NCBI GenBank assembly: GCA_905221605.1
Contig: CAJNDS010001369.1
Span: forward strand, 451,001 to 515,000
Length of the DNA: 64,000 nucleotides
From: Symbiodinium natans
Taxonomy: Eukaryota > Sar > Dinophyceae > Suessiales > Symbiodiniaceae
Reading direction: 5' to 3'
A model generated the notes under the pieces. The model was not told the DNA's origin. It saw only the letters and a program-made list of their open reading frames with translations, and did no database searches. Position 1 is the first letter of the stretch, and every line of letters begins with the position of its first letter. A program made the translations under genes and the position numbers. This document shows, one piece after another, positions 44,593-57,383 of the stretch.

Positions 44593-45829
44593 CTACTATC
44601 AGAACAACATCGAATGGAGTGGGGACCAAATTGGCATGGCGTGCGCCGCATCCATCGTGAAGGCTCTGCCAGCTTAGAGCTGTTTTGTACAACTGCGGCC
44701 AAGAGAACCACATGAACAAAACCACGTGAGCTAGCACACCATATTATCCTATGAGACAGACCCGGGAGTGGACCAGGTCATCCAATAGTAACAAAGTTTG
44801 TTCAAACAGCTTTGTAAAGAGCGCGGCACGGCACGCACAAGACGACACAGACGTGAACCTCCCACGCGCGTTTGGAGAGAAAACTTTGGCGCGAAGAGCG
44901 TAAGAGAAGTTTTTATACTCGGCAAATGAAGGCAAATCAACTACGCTTGTCGCAGGTTGCTTGCGTCGAACCACAAGGAAACCCAACAGCCCAGAAACCA
45001 CGCATCTGTCCTCCGGCAAAGCTTAAGCCGCCGTGACCGTGATTCCGTTCGAGCTGCCATGGCACAAGACGCGCCGGCAGCTGCTGGGGCCTTGCTTTCC
45101 ATGTATGTCACCTGCCACCAGACCATGGCAAACAAGGCTGCATTGCCATAGCGGCTGGAAGCCACATCAAGTCTGAGGCTGCGGAAGCACCCCCAGATCG
45201 CCCCATCGCCTCCACGCCAGAGCTGACGTCGCAGGCGGAATGGCCCTGGCGGAAGGCAGGATGTGCCACGTGGGAGCGCCATGAGCGTCTTCGATGTTCG
45301 AAGATGTTCGAAGATGTTCGAATATTGTTTCAGGTAGAGAAAGCTTCCAGCTGTGAAGAGAAAGAGGCCACCGAGGCAGCGGTTGCATCCGGTGTACACT
45401 TGGACCCGTCTGACAGGGCGGTTGGATCCCGTGAGCTTCTGGAGCTTGAGGGAGCTTGTGTGGAGTCTGTTCTTGCGATTCGGAGCAGGGGCTTGCGGTG
45501 GTTTGTAGTGGTTTGCAGGTGCCAGAGGACCATATCCTGAGCTTCCGCAGAGACCTCTGGGACAAGAGCCTTGGCTGGCAAACTTGATTGTTTGGATCGC
45601 ACGGAGCTGCATGGCCCAAAAGCATCGATTGTCCATACTTTTGATGCCGATGAGCCCTGAGGTTTGATTATCTCTGGCGAGAAAGAATCGAGCCTTCCCA
45701 CGGCACCACGACTTGCAATGGGCATATAATTTCTAATTGTCTTCACATGTCTCCCCCCCTGTTGCTGCCTGCATGCTACTTGGAACATGTACTTGCTGCA
45801 AGCTCTGTTTCTTTTCGGTTTTGTTGCAG
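44593..45829. other. Gene-free stretch upstream of F-BAR exons
   Basis: No recognised exon. A triple GAAGATGTTC repeat lies at 45293-45322. The 231-240-residue frames on the minus strand here have no motif and overlap other frames. Confidence 0.35.
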
Positions 45830-46658
45830 GGATGCAAGGTGCAACGCGTAGACCACCGAGGTTTGCTGCAGAAGGTGGCAGATCTTCTGAGAAGCCGAGC
45901 GGAGCTGGAACGGAAGTATGGCGAGAGCCTTCTGAGCTTTGGGGGGGATATCCAGGTCGAGCCAGGCCAGTTCCTGCACGAAGCACTCGAGCTGCGTGAA
46001 AGAGCCAAGTTCTCTTGCACCCTCCACCGGTTTGGCAGGTAACCCCGTCCACAGCGCAGTTGATGCCATGATCGCAGCTTGGACTGCAGCTACCCCTTCA
46101 CTACGAATCATGGGCGCCACGCATCGCACCGCAGCTGTGGACGTGCTTGCGTTCTCGAACTTAATCAGCTTGGGTCAGCATAGCATCGCAATTTGGCACA
46201 ACAACCAAGCCCAGCACACAGTCATTGGATCAATGTGCGGAGAAAGTGTGATTGCCATCAAGTTTTCGCAGTTGCAGACCTCGTTCCTATTGTCAGGTCA
46301 ACTTCCGCAATCGCGGGGAGCAGTCCATCACATTGGCTGATGAGCTGGAGCAAGACATCATTGTTTGCTTTGACACCGTCATTAAGCAGCACAAGGAGGC
46401 GAGTGGAGCATGACCGGCTTGCAGCACTGATGTCGGAATAAATCCCCTGCAGGTGTCGAGAAAGATCCACTCCGACATGCAGCTTGTGCTGAGATATGCT
46501 CAGGACACGCTCATTGTGTTTTTTTCGGAGGTGGAGGTGTGCTACTGCTGCTACCATCACCACTACGACCACTCCTCCTCCTCCTCCTCCTCCTCCTCCT
46601 CCTCCTCCTCCTCCTCCTCCTCCTCCTCCTCCTCCTCCTCCTCCTTCTCCTCCTCCTC

Positions 46659-46701
<43 letters not shown>

Positions 46702-48905
46702 CACTACTACCACTACTACCACTACTACCACTACTACCACTACTACCACTACTACCACTACTACCACTACTACCACTACTAGCACTACTAGCACTACTAG
46801 CACTACTAGCACTACTACCACGACTACCACTACTACCACGACTACCACTACTACCACGGCTACCACTACTACCACTACTACCACTACTACCACTACTACC
46901 ACTACTACCACTACTACCACTACCACTAACACCGCTACTGACAATACTACGAACACAACTACCAACATGCTAGCACTACTGCCAACTCAAGTAAACTACA
47001 TCTCGCACTGCTACTAGCACTACTACTAGCACCAACACTAACACCACTACTAGCGCTACTCTACTAAGGCTACCTCCTAGCGCTACTACCAACGCTACGA
47101 CAAACGCTGCGCCACTCGGAATCCTGCCCAAGTGCCTTCCGACCTCCTGTAGCCAGCTTAAGAAGTGCCGAAGTGGCGGTCCAACGCGCCCAAGCTCGGG
47201 CCGAACGGGAAAAGGAAAGAGCAAGGGCCAGGTTGCCAAGTCGAAGGAAGGCGACGTTGAGGCGTTAGATGACGACCTGGCGAAGGAAACTTTTGCCCTT
47301 GTAGCACCATCCGGGCTTTCCGAGTCCCCTTGGGCGAAGTGACAATTAAAGAGAGACTCGAAAGCCGGCATGGGAGGGATGCAGAACCACCGAGCAGCAG
47401 CGAAGAGGAGCTGGTGGAAGTGGAGGTTGAGAACCAAAACCGGACAGACATATCGTACTGAGGGAACGGCCATCGGGCTTCATTTGCGCTGCTAAAAGGA
47501 TCCCCGGCAAACCGTTTCCAACTAAAAGTCGAAAGGGTCAGGGCCAGGCTGCGAAAGGCCGAAAGGTTCGGCCAGAGAGCGGCTCTCCTGACGCAATTGA
47601 CCGGCCCTCCTACCTCACGGGACAACTGGGGGTGAGTGCCTCACTCATGTTTCCGCCATTCCTTCAAGCCAACTCAAGTATGCAAAAAAAGAATGCATAG
47701 GAGAGGCGCAAAGCGCACGACAAGCTGGCGAGAAGGCCAGTGAGAGTAGCGGCCTGCCCAGAGAAGCTTGACACACTGGTTTCAGCTTTTAATGCATTAC
47801 CAGCCCCACAGTGAACAGGTATGGTTCTCGCTGCGTGGAGGCTGAGCATTTGGCACAGGACGCTTTCTTCGATTCCGCTGCTAGGGAGTCTAAACTGTCG
47901 GACTACGTGAGATGTGTGAGCCAAGTACGAAGCAGGATTAACTAGTGCGTTGCAGGACTGTTTGCAGGCAATTTCCATGAAGACCGCTGACCGAATGAAA
48001 TTGGCCCAGCAAGTGGGAAGCTTGGAGCTTCTTCGTTTTGGCATGTCCTATCTGTTCATTGCCCAAAACAGACTGCCTCAGATCTAATGGAACTTGGTTC
48101 TTTTGAAGATGTTGCCCTTGCTGAGGCCACGGTTCTCAGCAAGCAAGCCCGACTGGCGGAATACGAGACTCGGAAGAAAGATAAGGGAGATGTCGTGACA
48201 CAGCAGGGGAAGCAAATGTGATTTGATGCCACTTCGATCTCTGCAGCGCAAGGAGTATTACCAAGCCATCGAGCAGGCCCTGGACAGTCGAAGTTGTTTG
48301 GATCCTGACCGCCATGCCGTTGCATGTCATTGATCCCAAAACAGATCCGACGCATGAGATTTAGCGGACACTGCTGCTCGATCTCGCGGCAGGAGCCAGC
48401 TAAGTCTTCACGATAGGTTCCTGCATCCAACGAGCAAGGCTACCACTAGTCGATAGTTTTTGTGGTTAGTTGCCTCTTGAAGTCTTGCTTGCATAGCCTT
48501 TTTCTGACCTAGCAAGCATAATGCCAAGAGCTTGGTTTGCCAGAGAGCCGCCATGACGAGCCTTCGTTTGAACCTGAACTCACCTGTGGTCGACCTGGCA
48601 GTGCGCTGGACCAAAGAGGAGAAGCAGTTCAGGGTTGGTGTCCTGGAACCGTTTTCGAGTTCTATCTGGCAGGAGAAGCTGCGCGACTTCAAACTGAGAG
48701 GACTGCTTTTGAGCGTGTGGAATGTTGTTCAGCTTGCTCGACCTGTCGGACTGGCAATCGGTACTAGCACAGCAAGTTGGCGGACATCCCTTTCGGCCAC
48801 CCCGGTGTAGATCAGGGACCCTTCTGTCATAGATGAACAGCATGCTCAGCTTCGAATGGCGAGGATGGAACGAGTTGCGTGTTGATCTTCTGGCAGAGGA
48901 CGTGC
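45830..48905 (+). CDS. F-BAR domain protein, multi-exon, partial model
   Basis: The first modelled exon, 45830-45965 (TTGTTGCAG/G acceptor), encodes LLQKVADLLRSRAELERKYG, matching the opening of F-BAR/FCH domains (a helix with an RAELERKYG motif). Phase-matched exons follow: 46039-46148 (NPVHSAVDAMIAAW, HRTAAVDVL), 46297-46398 (QSITLADELEQDI, FDTVIKQHKE) and 46453 to about 46506 (VSRKIHSDMQLVLR). Later helical patches probably continue it: about 47172-47232 (AEVAVQRAQARAEREKER), 47530-47600, 47968-48015 (AISMKTADRMKLAQQV), 48072-48180 (FEDVALAEATVLSKQARLAE), 48247-48290 (RKEYYQAIEQALDSR) and 48676-48740. F-BAR dimers bind and bend membranes. A trinucleotide array interrupts the gene between 46506 and 47172. 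Start, late junctions and C-terminus are not fixed. Confidence 0.7.
46571..46945 (+). repeat. Compound trinucleotide array, (TCC)n-(TAC)n-(TACCAC)n
   Basis: About 90 bases of (TCC)n, about 45 of (TAC)n, then about 240 of TACCAC hexamers with TAGCAC and CACGAC variants. Degenerate copies reach about 47105. It lies in an F-BAR intron. The long Thr/Leu/Pro frames across it, and the Val/Gly frames on the other strand, are artefacts of the repeat. Confidence 0.95.
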
Positions 48906-50129
48906 CTCGACTCTTTGCGCAGGACACTGTGCATTGGTTCCGTACTCATATTTATGGGCAGATCTACGTGTATATGATATCAGACACAATGCATGTGCCG
49001 AAGGATGTATGCGAAACTGCAACCCTAAGCTGTAAGCGAGATGAGCACTTTGGGTTTCAGTAGCATTCGGGGACTTCCCTTCTATCAGCACATGCCAAAC
49101 GAGACTGGACCAATTGAGCGCGTGCATCTACACGTTCTTGATGCCTTCTTGACCGACGTCTATCGGGTGGAAAAGCTGCCGGGTGCATGACAGCATGAAA
49201 CTGATGCACTCAATGCAGCATGTGTGCCAAGGTAATGAAGAAGACACTCGGCTGAACGAATTGCTGACTCTAAAGCCACATTTCCAAAGTATATTTCCAA
49301 AATATACACAACATCGAGCACTGAATGACCCAGAATGATTGGATGTTAAGCTGAGTTCAAGTGTTCCATTCAAAGGGAAGGAAAGGGATGGACCTTGTCA
49401 CTTGTGCTGTCGCACTCAGTGAATTCAGAACTCAGGCAGGAGCTTCGATTGTCCGACTTCCAAGATCCTCACGGAGGTGAGCACAACGTCTCAGCGGCCC
49501 AGCCCTGGCTTTGATGGAACTCAGAGAATCGAGTATGCAGCGCGCTTTCGCACTCAGACAGCACGGGTCATTCCCGTGTCGCATAGTCTTACCATTCTTA
49601 CCACATGGGCAGGGCATTGTGCTGACTTTTCTGGGTGGCAGGAATCCAGCTGATGTTACAGCTCACGCAAGCAGAATCAAGCAATTAATGCTATGCTTAA
49701 TTGCTCCGCTTGTGCTCTTTTTGCTCCATCCTCGGCTTCCAGGGTTTCCGTACTGTGCGACTTGCAAATGCCAGGTGGAGATCTCTGCCTTGCGCCAAAG
49801 TTCCTTGCAAGATCTCTCTCTGGTGCTCGAGCAGGAGCTCCAATCAAAGCGTAGGCAAGTGGGCAGAGCCTCATGTTGGTTCAATGCAGAAGGACAAGCA
49901 CCTTGCTGAGCTCTGCATCAATGACGTGGACGATCAGGCGCGACCGGAGCTACCCGCTACCTTTTTTCATAAAATCGCAAAGAGTCTGATGGATGACATG
50001 CTGGAGTTGTAATTGCGATCGAGATAAGCTTTGAAGCGATGCGTTCGACGATGTCTGCGAATCCAGTTCTGTCAGCTCGTTCAGCTTCCCAAGTGCTGTC
50101 TGCAACACACATCCAAGTCGCAGTGCGGC
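48906..50129. other. Unassigned stretch
   Basis: May hold further F-BAR or leucine-rich exons. A helical patch at about 49800-49850 (SLQDLSLVLEQELQSKR) and one near 49907-50010 (CINDVDDQARPELP, then FHKIAKSLMDDMLEL) look coding but could not be joined to anything. Confidence 0.35.
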
Positions 50130-51028
50130 GGTTGCGGCGAGGCCATGCCAGCGCTGTGTCGTGGTGCAGCTGGCCTTCGGTCATTCCAGCTCGCAGGCTT
50201 CGAGGTAAGAGGCGAGGGCGCGTTCATGCGATGCTGTGCAAGGCTGCGGCTTGACGGATGCCGCCGGCAAGCCGTTGGCGCAACTTCTGAAGGCCATGGG
50301 GTCGATTCAACGTTCGCACGCACAGACGGCTCAGGCTCACACCTTCCTTTCTCCCTTCTGGATCAGGTTTCTGAGACGCTGCGAAAGCTGTCCTTGCGGC
50401 TCGTTCGCAATCAGCCATGCCTCACATTTGTCGTATCGGAGTTGCCAACCGCGTTTTGTCCGAACCAAGGGCCAACAACAGTTCGCTGCTGGCATTCAAC
50501 AAGTTTTTTGTCGGCTTTAACTCCTGTACCTCGCGTTGTGGCCGATGGCGCCCGACGAAAATCCTACACCCCAAATTTTGGGTAAGCTATAAACCCTAAA
50601 TCAGCCCGAAACCCTAAGCCCTGCCCCGCGACTTGGGCGTGGGGACCCAGGACTGGGCTGCGAAGCTGCAGCTTGCTTAGCCACGGGCCTCCAAAGCAAC
50701 GACTTCTTGTGCGAGCTCTATCTCCAGCAGAATGTGTCTCGGATGACGTTCGATGACGTTGAGGTTCTGGAAACTTGTGAACATAGTACCCACATCAAGA
50801 AAAGACATGCAAAAACATGATGCAGAAGTACGATGCAAGGGTGGAGCCGTGGAGCCAAGGCAATAGCAGACAAGGGCTGCTCTTTGCTGGCCAAGTCCCT
50901 GGAGGCGATCAGCCGTAGAGGCGCTTGACATTCCCCCGCAGCACTCGTCACAAGCTCCGCGCAGGCCAATCCTTACGTGCTGGAGACTTTGGATGTGTCT
51001 GACAACAGCTTCAGCGAAGCGGCTTGAA
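50130..51028 (+). CDS. Leucine-rich-repeat (RNI-like) protein exons
   Basis: Three patches carry ribonuclease-inhibitor-type repeats: about 50150-50207 (ALCRGAAGLRSFQLAGFEV, before a GTAAGA donor), about 50234-50300 (GCGLTDAAGKPLAQLLKA) and about 50965-51028 (VLETLDVSDNSFSEAA, then stop TGA). The last fits LxxLDLSxN. These repeats stack into curved interaction surfaces. The number of repeats, the start and the junctions are not resolved, and the gap 50300-50960 may be intron. Telomere-like AAACCCTAAA lies in it at 50592. Confidence 0.5.
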
Positions 51029-51718
51029 CGAAAAGAATGAAGAAGAGTACCCTTGAAGAGCTCTGCTCAAGATGGCAGATGGCTCAAGACTCAAGCCCCG
51101 GAAAGAAGTTCACGAAGTTCATGACATGATACCATCAACATGATAATTTCATGACATGATGAAACTCATGATGACGAATTTCCATGGGGGGGAGTCTTGT
51201 GTCTAAGTCGTTCAGGTCGGGCGGTCGGCTCTTGAGGCTGCCTTTGGGGTCAGCTGCTCACTGGCCGTGCTACGTTTGGGACAGAGAGGCCTTGGGCTTC
51301 GGCCTTGAGGTAGCCAATATGAGCCAGAGGTCTGCTTTCCAAAGCTATGCACATGCTGTTAAAAAAATTGCTTGCATGGGTTCGGAAAGGTTGCAACTGC
51401 AGTCTCGTTTCAACCCCAAACAGACCAAGGCACACACTTGAGACCAAGATCCATCAGCCGCTATGTAGAACAAGTCTTCGCCCGCAGGAGCTCATCACGT
51501 CCTGGAGAAGTCACCCACCGCTGCCGTGGGCTTGCAAGGAGTTTTGCCAGCATTCAGCCTCTTGCATGTACCCGTTTGCACAGAAGAGACGTTTCATGGT
51601 TCTGCTTCAGGGCTTAAAGGAATGAAAGTTGTCACTACAAGTATGTTCTCCGCTGGTCCCCGGTCTGCCTTCCATTTGTTCACATGGTCCTGCGGTCCCC
51701 TGGAGCTTGAGTTCAAGA
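51029..51718. other. Gene-free stretch
   Basis: A CATGACATGATGA-type short repeat patch at 51115-51172. Nothing else recognised. Confidence 0.4.
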
Positions 51719-51910
51719 ATTGTAAACGCTTGCGCACGCCGCCTCGGCAGCCGGGGCGACCCAAGCGTGCGCATCGCAGACGAAGGAAGCCCAAAGTCAT
51801 ACGTCGCTTGGAGATGCCAACAGCTTCAGGAGGTTTCTAGGGTGGTCCCAGAAGGCTCTAGAAGAGCGTGGGGGGTTGGGCTTCAAGGAAGGTCCCAGGG
51901 CCGCAGGCTG
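51719..51910 (+). repeat. Dispersed repeat family R2, copy 3
   Basis: The cleanest member: GTAAACGCTTGCGCACGCC, CTCGGCAGCCGGGGCGACCC and GCGCATCGCAGACGAAGG in order, then a downstream part also similar to 3170-3270 (GGTCCCAGAAGG versus GTCTCAGAAGGG). Confidence 0.7.
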
Positions 51911-54900
51911 GACCCCCAACAGCATCGGATTGCGGCTCCGGCGGTTCTGGTCCCGCAAAGGAGGCAATCGATATCGACTTCGTTCAGTGGTGAAGTTTGA
52001 GTGCTGCTATGAGTGCCAGCAACGTGTGCTGTGTGTCGGGGTGCACTAGCTGCCTGCTGCAGTGTGTTTTTCGCAAGTGTACATGTAAACAGAATTGTGG
52101 ACCCATCTCGGCTTAGGTGAGAGTGTAAATTGCTTGCGTTGGACTCGCGAAGAGTGGAAAAGACCGTGCAAGCATTAACACATATACTAGGAAATTCATA
52201 AGAGTATGCATTCATTAAGGAGAGGCACCTCTCGCTGGAACTGCTCGCCGTGGCTTCGATTTTGTTGTTCATTGCCACCGCTTGGGCGCGGCACTCGCCT
52301 GAATTGTGTTAAGGATTTGAAGCAGGGTATATATTACTGTTGTTGGTGAGTGTATATAAGGTTCCTGTTTAATATTGGTGAGTGTAGATACCGGGTGTCC
52401 TTTTGGGGGTACAAGAAATATAAACTCTGCTTCATTTAGGGTTGCAGCTTACAGTTCAGGCGCGTTTAGAGCAGGGAGGGCAAAGAAAGCTTCCAGATCG
52501 GGAAGCAAAAGCTGGAACTCGGATGTTACGAGTCCAACGTGGAACATTTGGCAATTCTCCAGTTCAACGAGAAGTCGTGCGTCCGGAGCAACATCGAATC
52601 ACACATTTCATCAGTCAACATCGTGACTGGACATTGACCGAAAACCAAGCCAATCTCTGACGCTTCGAGGAATCCGGCTCTTGTTTGGTCCTCTCATCAC
52701 GAAAGCTCCCCCTGTGGGAGCTTCGTTCAATACCTCACGAAGTGAGCCTGGGGTTATCGGGGGGGGGTGCGGGGGGGGGCTAGATTTGGGTTTCTTTGGT
52801 AAGTGTTTTTCTGAGACGTTCGAAGGAGAAGCGTGGCCCCCCTGATGCTGCTGATGCTGGCCTGGGTGTGGTGCCTGATGCTGCTGATGCTGGCCGTATC
52901 GTGCGGCCACATGCTTCGCTGGGGCCTCTCTGTTCCTGTAAGCTCCGTGTCCCCAGTCCTAGGCATACTAGAGCTTTCGCCCCAGCCCGTGGCTCTCAAG
53001 TCTGATTCAGCCCTTGACGGCGTCTGGGAAGTTGTTCACCCGATGAGAGCACCCCCCGATGGATGGTGCTGCAGCAGCAAAAAACAAAACAGAATTGAGT
53101 CCATGGCACCACGAAGGGATTGTGGAATTGAGTCGCTGAAGACATGCAAGATGTGGAAAAGATTGCTAAGTCCTGTGCACTGCACACTTGTCCCTCAGGA
53201 AATTTGGGCACAAACCACAGCGGACCCCATCGACCATCCAGGCTCAGAACTGTTGCATTGGTTTGTCGGACATTGTGTTTCGCAATGCTATTCCACAGGC
53301 AAACTGGTGGACATGCAGCAAGATGACAAGGCCAGAGCCGCAACTGCTTGCAGAACGGTCTTTTTCGCACCGTTGGTGCTTCATCCTACACACACCATGC
53401 TGTCACATTAGCTCAAGCACCTACGTCCTGCTGTTAGCTTCTAGCAGGATTTGGACTTGGTCTTCTCGGTACCACGGCTGGAACCCACTGCCTCGGCTGC
53501 GGTGGCTCAGCTCCAAATTCCGAAGTGAAAAACGGCCGGGGCCCGAAGGCTAAAGGCCCCGTCGGACACCTCCATCATTTTAGAGATCAGAGGTTGGAAT
53601 CGGGTCTTTCAGCAACAAGAGTTTGTGGTGCGTATGGGAAGGAGCATCAGTACCAACAGCAGGAGGGTAGGAATATCATCGGTTGTACACTTCATTCTTG
53701 TGTTTTTGCGTTGAGCGAGGTGTCGCTGTCAGCCACCACCATGAAGATCACTTCGCTGGACCAAACGCTGGTTGACATGCAGCTGCCACTGGACTGAACT
53801 CCGAAGAGCTTGAACAGTTGCACAGTGCTGACATGGCGACCCCCCAGGTTTAGCAAGATTGATCCGACGACGTACGAACTCAGCTTTCGGGACTGGGCTT
53901 TGATTCGCGTTGTTCTGCTGTGCTGCTGCAAGTTGTAGCTAGCAGAAGTACAGCTAAACAAACACGCATGTTTCTTGCACTGATTGCTATGGAATGCTCT
54001 TCATCTCTGAGCTTGAACGGTGCCAGGACTCAATCCTGGAGGTGTCCTTGACCAAAGCAAATGAGGGGGAGCAGTGGCCGCGCCTGGAAAAGTAATCCTC
54101 TCCAACACAGCGGCCGCATACTACGTTGTGACGTGCAGCTACATCCATCGTCTACATGCTTGAAGTGCAAGACGCTGACACTGTCAGCTACCGGCATCAA
54201 AGATCTTCCACATGGCGAGCACCATCGGTGCTCACTGGGCTTGCCTGGCTGCTCATGCCTGTGCACACATCAAGCACACCATGCTTGATGTCAAGCGGCG
54301 GCACTACTCCCAGCCTCGTTTCCATGAAGCTCGACCCATTGTTGGCTTCCTGCTGTTTCTGTGCTTTGTGCAACCTGACAAAGCGCGGAGCAATTGGGCA
54401 AAGGAGCGCGACAGAGCGCGACACGAAAAACACAAAGGTCGCTCCAAGACTCAAGAGGAAGAAACGTGAATCTCACGTGTTTGAAATAAATTGTGGTCTC
54501 CGAGAGCTCCACGATTTGCTCGCACCAGCTGAACGAGCTCTCGCGCGGCATCTTTGCGCGCCGTGTGAGGTTGTAGCCAGTGAGGTCTCCGAGGTGTGAA
54601 CCTCAAATCAACCTACCTACTCTACTCAGCTGAGAAATCTCGTTTCTTGAGGCTTCATGAGTTTGCGACTTATGCCTGCTCTTGCTTGCACTGGCTGGCG
54701 AAATCGGCAAAGTTGGAATGAGTCCTACCCGGGTCAGGCGAACAGGGCGCAACGGCTCTACGAGCAGCAGATGGCGCATGTCCTCGAGGTCTTGCAGGCA
54801 GCACACATGCAAACCACTTTGGAAGAGCCTGTCATAGAAAAATGAACCATTGAAAGCAACGAACGGCAACGTTGTAATGTAATGTAATGCTGCTCACAAG

Positions 54901-55751
54901 TTGGAGATCAATGGTGCAAGGACATGGAGGAAAAGACTGAGCCTCAGAATCTAGAAGGCTCAGACTTCCTCAGCATTTGCAGTGGTGGGACCGTCTGGGG
55001 CTTGATGTATGCCCGATGTCAAGTTTGGCTCGAGAACCGCACTGCTCCAGTGCAGTGCAATCCTCGGGCTTCGTCAAATGTGCCTGCATCCGCACTTTGA
55101 AGTGGAAAGTTCAACCGTGGCACTCGATGATGCAATCAGAACGCGATGCAAGTTGCAGAAAGGCCTTCATAGAGCTGCTACGACTTGTTGAGAGTCACAG
55201 CCAAGGCAGAGGCCGGGCAGACGCTGAACGGCGTCAGCCATGGGAGCCAAGCAGATTGCCAGCAAGACAAATGCCTATCAAAATGATGTCTGTGCATGTG
55301 TCTGCACATACTGAGATTATTTGGTAGTGTTCGATGCAGCCCGCGTCCAGGTTTGGTTGTGGCCTGCTGTTGCCACTTCTTGCATCATCTGTGAACCTTC
55401 GAGCGTCTGTTGAAGGACCCTACAGATTTGAAACTTCTGCGAGTGATCTTGTGACATTGCAGACATTTGCTGTCCTCTCTTCCTGGCTGGAGGCCTTCAA
55501 AGCTCATCTGACACTGCACCCAAATGCGCTGCCTGGACTTGTTCTAGAGGGTATGTGCCGAAGCCTGGGCGTGGCGTGCTTCAGATGCAATTAATGGTGC
55601 GACAGACCGCGCTCACTGGCTTCGTATGACTTCCTTGCGCATCGTAGTTGCGCAGGCCATCACGGGCGCTTCAGATCAGGCGCGACACTGGCTGCGAAAT
55701 CTGCTAAGCACCCTTCGCTTGACATTGCCACATCAGAAGCGACTCTCAGAG
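51911..55751. other. Mostly unassigned stretch
   Basis: G-rich run at 52758-52778; repeats of GATGCTGCTGATGCTGGCC at 52845-52893. Possible but unproven exon near 54154-54205 (CKTLTLSATGIKDLP, leucine-rich-repeat-like) and near 55640-55740. No gene can be assembled. Confidence 0.35.
52844..52895 (+). repeat. Short duplication, CTGATGCTGCTGATGCTGGC
   Basis: Two copies of a 20-bp unit separated by 11 bases (CTGGGTGTGGTG between them). Confidence 0.7.
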
Positions 55752-57383
55752 GTATGCTGCGACAAGACCTGCAGTCTCTTCAACTGCAGCAGTGGTTATG
55801 TGGCAAACGAGGCTTATGCCCACAACCTAGGCGTGGGCAGAGGAAACATCAGAAATTCTCCCTTCATTTCGCAAGCATGACCCATCCTAAAAGCGCATGA
55901 AATGCAGGCTTCTCAGACACGCAGTGCTGCGATCGGGCTTGCGCGTTCCCGAGCAATTCACAAACCGCATGGGAGACAAGTCGCCATGCATCTGTCGATG
56001 TAACATATCATGCCATTGCATATGTCGCAGTATATCGCAGCTCTATGAATCTTGACTGCAACTGCAGCTCGCTCATACTATCCTGTGTCCAAAGACCAGG
56101 TGGAGCTGCAGAGTCGGCGGGCATCTTCCAGTGCAATGCCAGCCAAGCGGTCGGCAATTCCTTGAAAGCAGGCACATATCTTTACCATCTCACACTTGAC
56201 TCCTTGACTCAGTTCAGGCATTGTTGTAGCTGGCAATCTTCCCTGAGGTGTTTCTGCAGAGAAGTGCTGTGACAACATCTGCGACCTACACCAATGCGGC
56301 CCTTTGTGGAGCCTTACCTCTCAACTCTTTGGTCTCCTCAGAATGTGGTGACTTCTGTCGTGAAAGAGCTGAAGCTTGTGTGAGTGTAGATCTGCTCTAT
56401 CTTCGCTCGATCTTGCAGTTCCTCTGCAAGGGCCCCGAATCCGGAAGCGAAGACACTGCCGGGGAACACAGACGACAAGTGCTGCCTGCCCACTTGTGGA
56501 CAGGCACGTTCTGGCATGTTCTGACTCTGCTTCGGAGATGTGTGACTCATTCGTCTGGTTTCCGTTAGGTGAAGTGCGATCCCGGTTACATCTATGACGA
56601 GCTCATGATAGAAAAGCCGGGCACCACGAAGGAGCAGTGCTGCGTGAAGTCGTGTGAGCTCTTTACTTGCGGCAGCCTTAGTGCCTCAAGGCCTAAGCTG
56701 GGCCTAAGCACTGTGCCTTTGCAGCTTTGAAACAGCACTCAAGCAAAGTCTGGACCAGGTGACGCTGCTCGCGGCTTTAGCATTCCAAAAAAGAAGCAAT
56801 CTCAGAAGGCAACCACGGCGGACGACTGCTGTGAGCCTCAGTGTCGGCATCATGACTCCTGGTTCCACATTATTGCAAGCTGCGCAGGACTGAACCAAAC
56901 TGAATCTTAAGCCGAAAGAAATCTTCTCTGCCTATGCCGAGCATTCTGTGTGCAACAAAGGAATGTGGTCCGGGCTGGCTCAAAGATGTGAGCAAGGATG
57001 ATCTCTTTGAAACCCGGCTGATATTGTACCCTTGCTTTCACCAGAAGTGCCTTTGACAGTGAAGCCGGTTTGCACAGGCCTGGTCGATCCAACAGGTTTT
57101 CAATCGCTTCACTTTTCTGACTTTTCTGTGCAAGGAGCCGACAGATGAGACGTGCTGCCTGCAGCAGTGTGAATCCGTTCACTGCCCAACAGAATGGCGC
57201 CGCGACGAAGCAGCTGGCCCAGAATTTCATGCCAGGCCCAAGAGACCAAGCTATCTGCACACTTCCACATATCTCTGCATAGCAGCTGACTGAGGCCAAC
57301 AAGGACAAGATCAGCAGCTCGCAAGATGTCTGCTGCCTTCCTCCGTGCTCGCTCCACTCCTGTGATGCGGATGCTCCTTGAAT
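55752..57383 (+). CDS. Cys-rich repeat protein, six CC-x3-C-x4-C units
   Basis: Six plus-strand patches each carry one unit: 55752-55830 (CCDKTCSLFNCSSGYV), 56260-56325 (EKCCDNICDLHQC), 56569-56679 (KCDPGYIYDELMIE, then QCCVKSCELFTC), 56809 to about 56865 (DDCCEPQC, last Cys missing), 57135-57200 (ETCCLQQCESVHC) and about 57325-57377 (DVCCLPPCSLHSC). Most follow an AG acceptor, so the gene seems to use one repeat per exon. The full unit may be about 40 residues with G-T-T/A-T-T before CC. I recall similar Cys-rich tandem repeats in dinoflagellate proteins, but the name and function are not known to me. Disulfides and a secreted or surface location are likely. Start, signal peptide, exact donors and end are undetermined. 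The last unit runs into a stop at 57379. Confidence 0.6.

Noticed and set aside
46258-47017. Long frames of poly-Val/Gly (minus) and poly-Thr, Leu or Pro (plus)
   Set aside because: They are read-through of a trinucleotide array in all frames; the locus is an F-BAR intron.
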